A DNA stretch of 6,347 bases from an uncultured Caulobacteraceae bacterium (GTDB lineage: Bacteria > Pseudomonadota > Alphaproteobacteria > Caulobacterales > Caulobacteraceae): assembly GCA_946480495.1 (NCBI GenBank), contig CAMLKO010000063.1:1-6347 (forward strand), read 5' to 3'. Below the pieces are notes generated by a model. The model searched no databases. It was not told the origin of the DNA and worked only from the letters and a program-made list of their open reading frames with translations. Shown piece after piece: positions 5,189-6,347 of the stretch (its first letter is position 1; each line of letters begins with the position of its first letter). Made by a program: the position numbers and the translations under genes.

Positions 5189-6347
5189 ATGAACGCTCCC
5201 GCCTCGACGCCCGTCCCCGCCAGGTTCTTCGGCGCCGACCTCGCCGCCGCCGACCGGGAAATCTTCGACGCCATCGAGCATGAGATGAAGCGCCAGCGCG
5301 ATCAGATCGAACTGATCGCCTCGGAGAACATCGTCTCCCGCGCGGTGCTGGAGGCGCAGGGCTCGATCCTCACCAACAAGTACGCCGAGGGCTATCCGGG
5401 CCGGCGCTACTACGGCGGGTGCGAATACATCGACGTCATCGAGACGCTGGCCATCGAGCGGGCGAAGAAACTGTTCAACTGCCAATTCGCCAACGTCCAG
5501 CCGCACTCGGGCGCGCAGGCCAACCAGGCGGTGTTCATGGCGCTGCTGAAGCCCGGCGACACCTTCATGGGTATGGACCTCGCCGCCGGCGGCCACCTGA
5601 CCCACGGCAGCCCCGCCAACCAGTCCGGCAAGTGGTTCCGCCCCGTCGCCTATACGGTGCGCAAGCAGGACCAGCTGATCGACTACGACATGGTCGCCGA
5701 GGTCGCCCAGGCCGAGAAGCCGAAGCTGATCATCGCCGGCGGCTCGGCCTATGGCCGCGTCATCGACTTCGCGAAGTTCCGCGAGATCGCCGACAGCATC
5801 GGCGCCTACCTGATGGTCGACATGGCCCACTTCGCGGGTCTGGTCGCGGCCGGCGAATACCCGAGCCCGCTGCCGCACGCCCACGTCGTCACCACCACCA
5901 CCCACAAGACGCTGCGCGGTCCGCGCGGCGGCATGGTGCTGTCGAACGATCCGGAGCTCGGCAAGAAGATCAACTCGGCGGTTTTCCCCGGCCTGCAGGG
6001 CGGCCCGCTGGAGCACGTCATCGCCGCCAAGGCCGTGGCGTTCGGCGAGGCGCTGCAGCCGGAGTTCAAGGTCTACGCCCAGCGGATCATCGAGAACGCC
6101 AAGGCGCTGTCCGAGGCGCTGGTGAAGGCGGGCTTGAACATCGTCTCGGGCGGCACCGACAGCCACGTGATGCTGGTCGACCTGCAGCCGAAGGGCGTCA
6201 CCGGCAAGGCGGCGGAAGCCTCGCTGGAGCGGGCCCACATCACCTGCAACAAGAACGGCATCCCCTTCGACCCGCTGCCGCCGGCCACCACCTCGGGCAT
6301 CCGGGTCGGCACGCCCGCCGGCACCACGCGCGGCTTCGGTACGGCGG
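5189..6347 (+). CDS. glyA: Serine hydroxymethyltransferase, N-terminal 386 residues (runs off the window)
   Basis: This PLP enzyme interconverts serine plus tetrahydrofolate with glycine plus 5,10-methylenetetrahydrofolate, supplying glycine and one-carbon units. The frame is open from ATG 5189 to the window end, so the last roughly 40-50 residues are missing for a family of about 420-435. Motifs in order are ELIASEN (41-47) with Glu46, [15 protein letters not shown] (63-77) with the active-site Tyr65 and Tyr75, and PHSGAQAN (105-112). These are followed by [13 protein letters not shown] (208-220) with Asp211 and His214, [16 protein letters not shown] (233-248) with the Schiff-base Lys240, and [10 protein letters not shown] (368-377) with Arg372, which binds the substrate carboxylate. 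Nothing is broken in the visible part. The start is set by a good AGAGGA ribosome site. It is divergent from the mucR-like gene, so the two may share control in the gap between them. Glycine from this enzyme is a substrate of the nearby HemA. Confidence 0.96.
   Translation, partial: MNAPASTPVPARFFGADLAAADREIFDAIEHEMKRQRDQIELIASENIVSRAVLEAQGSILTNKYAEGYPGRRYYGGCEYIDVIETLAIERAKKLFNCQFANVQPHSGAQANQAVFMALLKPGDTFMGMDLAAGGHLTHGSPANQSGKWFRPVAYTVRKQDQLIDYDMVAEVAQAEKPKLIIAGGSAYGRVIDFAKFREIADSIGAYLMVDMAHFAGLVAAGEYPSPLPHAHVVTTTTHKTLRGPRGGMVLSNDPELGKKINSAVFPGLQGGPLEHVIAAKAVAFGEALQPEFKVYAQRIIENAKALSEALVKAGLNIVSGGTDSHVMLVDLQPKGVTGKAAEASLERAHITCNKNGIPFDPLPPATTSGIRVGTPAGTTRGFGTA

Noticed and set aside
5096..6238. 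Long open frame of 380 codons on the minus strand opposite glyA
   Set aside because: Its composition mirrors the glyA codons and it shows no recognisable domain, while glyA in the plus frame has every catalytic motif.

Overview
This window is strongly GC-rich, with G or C at most third codon positions, and reads as chromosomal housekeeping DNA of an alphaproteobacterium. Three things point there: a C4-pathway 5-aminolevulinate synthase of 408 residues, a Ros/MucR-family regulator, and a valine-degradation gene run. The combination most resembles Caulobacterales (Caulobacter, Phenylobacterium, Brevundimonas). That placement is inferred from family knowledge and was not checked by a search.

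Layout. Bases 1-3217 hold a rightward, tightly packed run. It contains the 3' end of an acyl-CoA dehydrogenase, a 3-hydroxyisobutyryl-CoA hydrolase (ATGA overlap), a lipoprotein-type methyltransferase-like protein (51-base gap) and 3-hydroxyisobutyrate dehydrogenase (1-base overlap). Bases 3218-3356 are a leader region with a hairpin and a perfect-armed GC palindrome. Rightward hemA follows (3357-4583). A mucR-like gene on the minus strand ends one base away from hemA (4585-5061). A divergent intergenic region of about 130 bases separates it from rightward glyA (5189 to the window end, incomplete).

How the genes fit together. The dehydrogenase, hydrolase and mmsB are three consecutive-type steps of valine breakdown: isobutyryl-CoA to methacrylyl-CoA, then (after hydration) 3-hydroxyisobutyryl-CoA to 3-hydroxyisobutyrate, then methylmalonate semialdehyde. 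The methyltransferase-like gene has no known place in that pathway, yet it is translationally coupled to mmsB. GlyA makes glycine from serine, and HemA condenses glycine with succinyl-CoA. The second half of the window therefore joins glycine supply to heme precursor synthesis, with a global-type regulator between them. Valine breakdown can feed succinyl-CoA through propionyl-CoA, but a regulatory link between the halves is only inference.

I found no tRNA, rRNA, insertion sequence, CRISPR array or phage gene, and nothing that clearly amounts to a new multi-gene system. The most unusual items are the exported methyltransferase-like protein embedded in the valine cluster, the MucR protein lacking most canonical zinc ligands, and the palindrome upstream of hemA.
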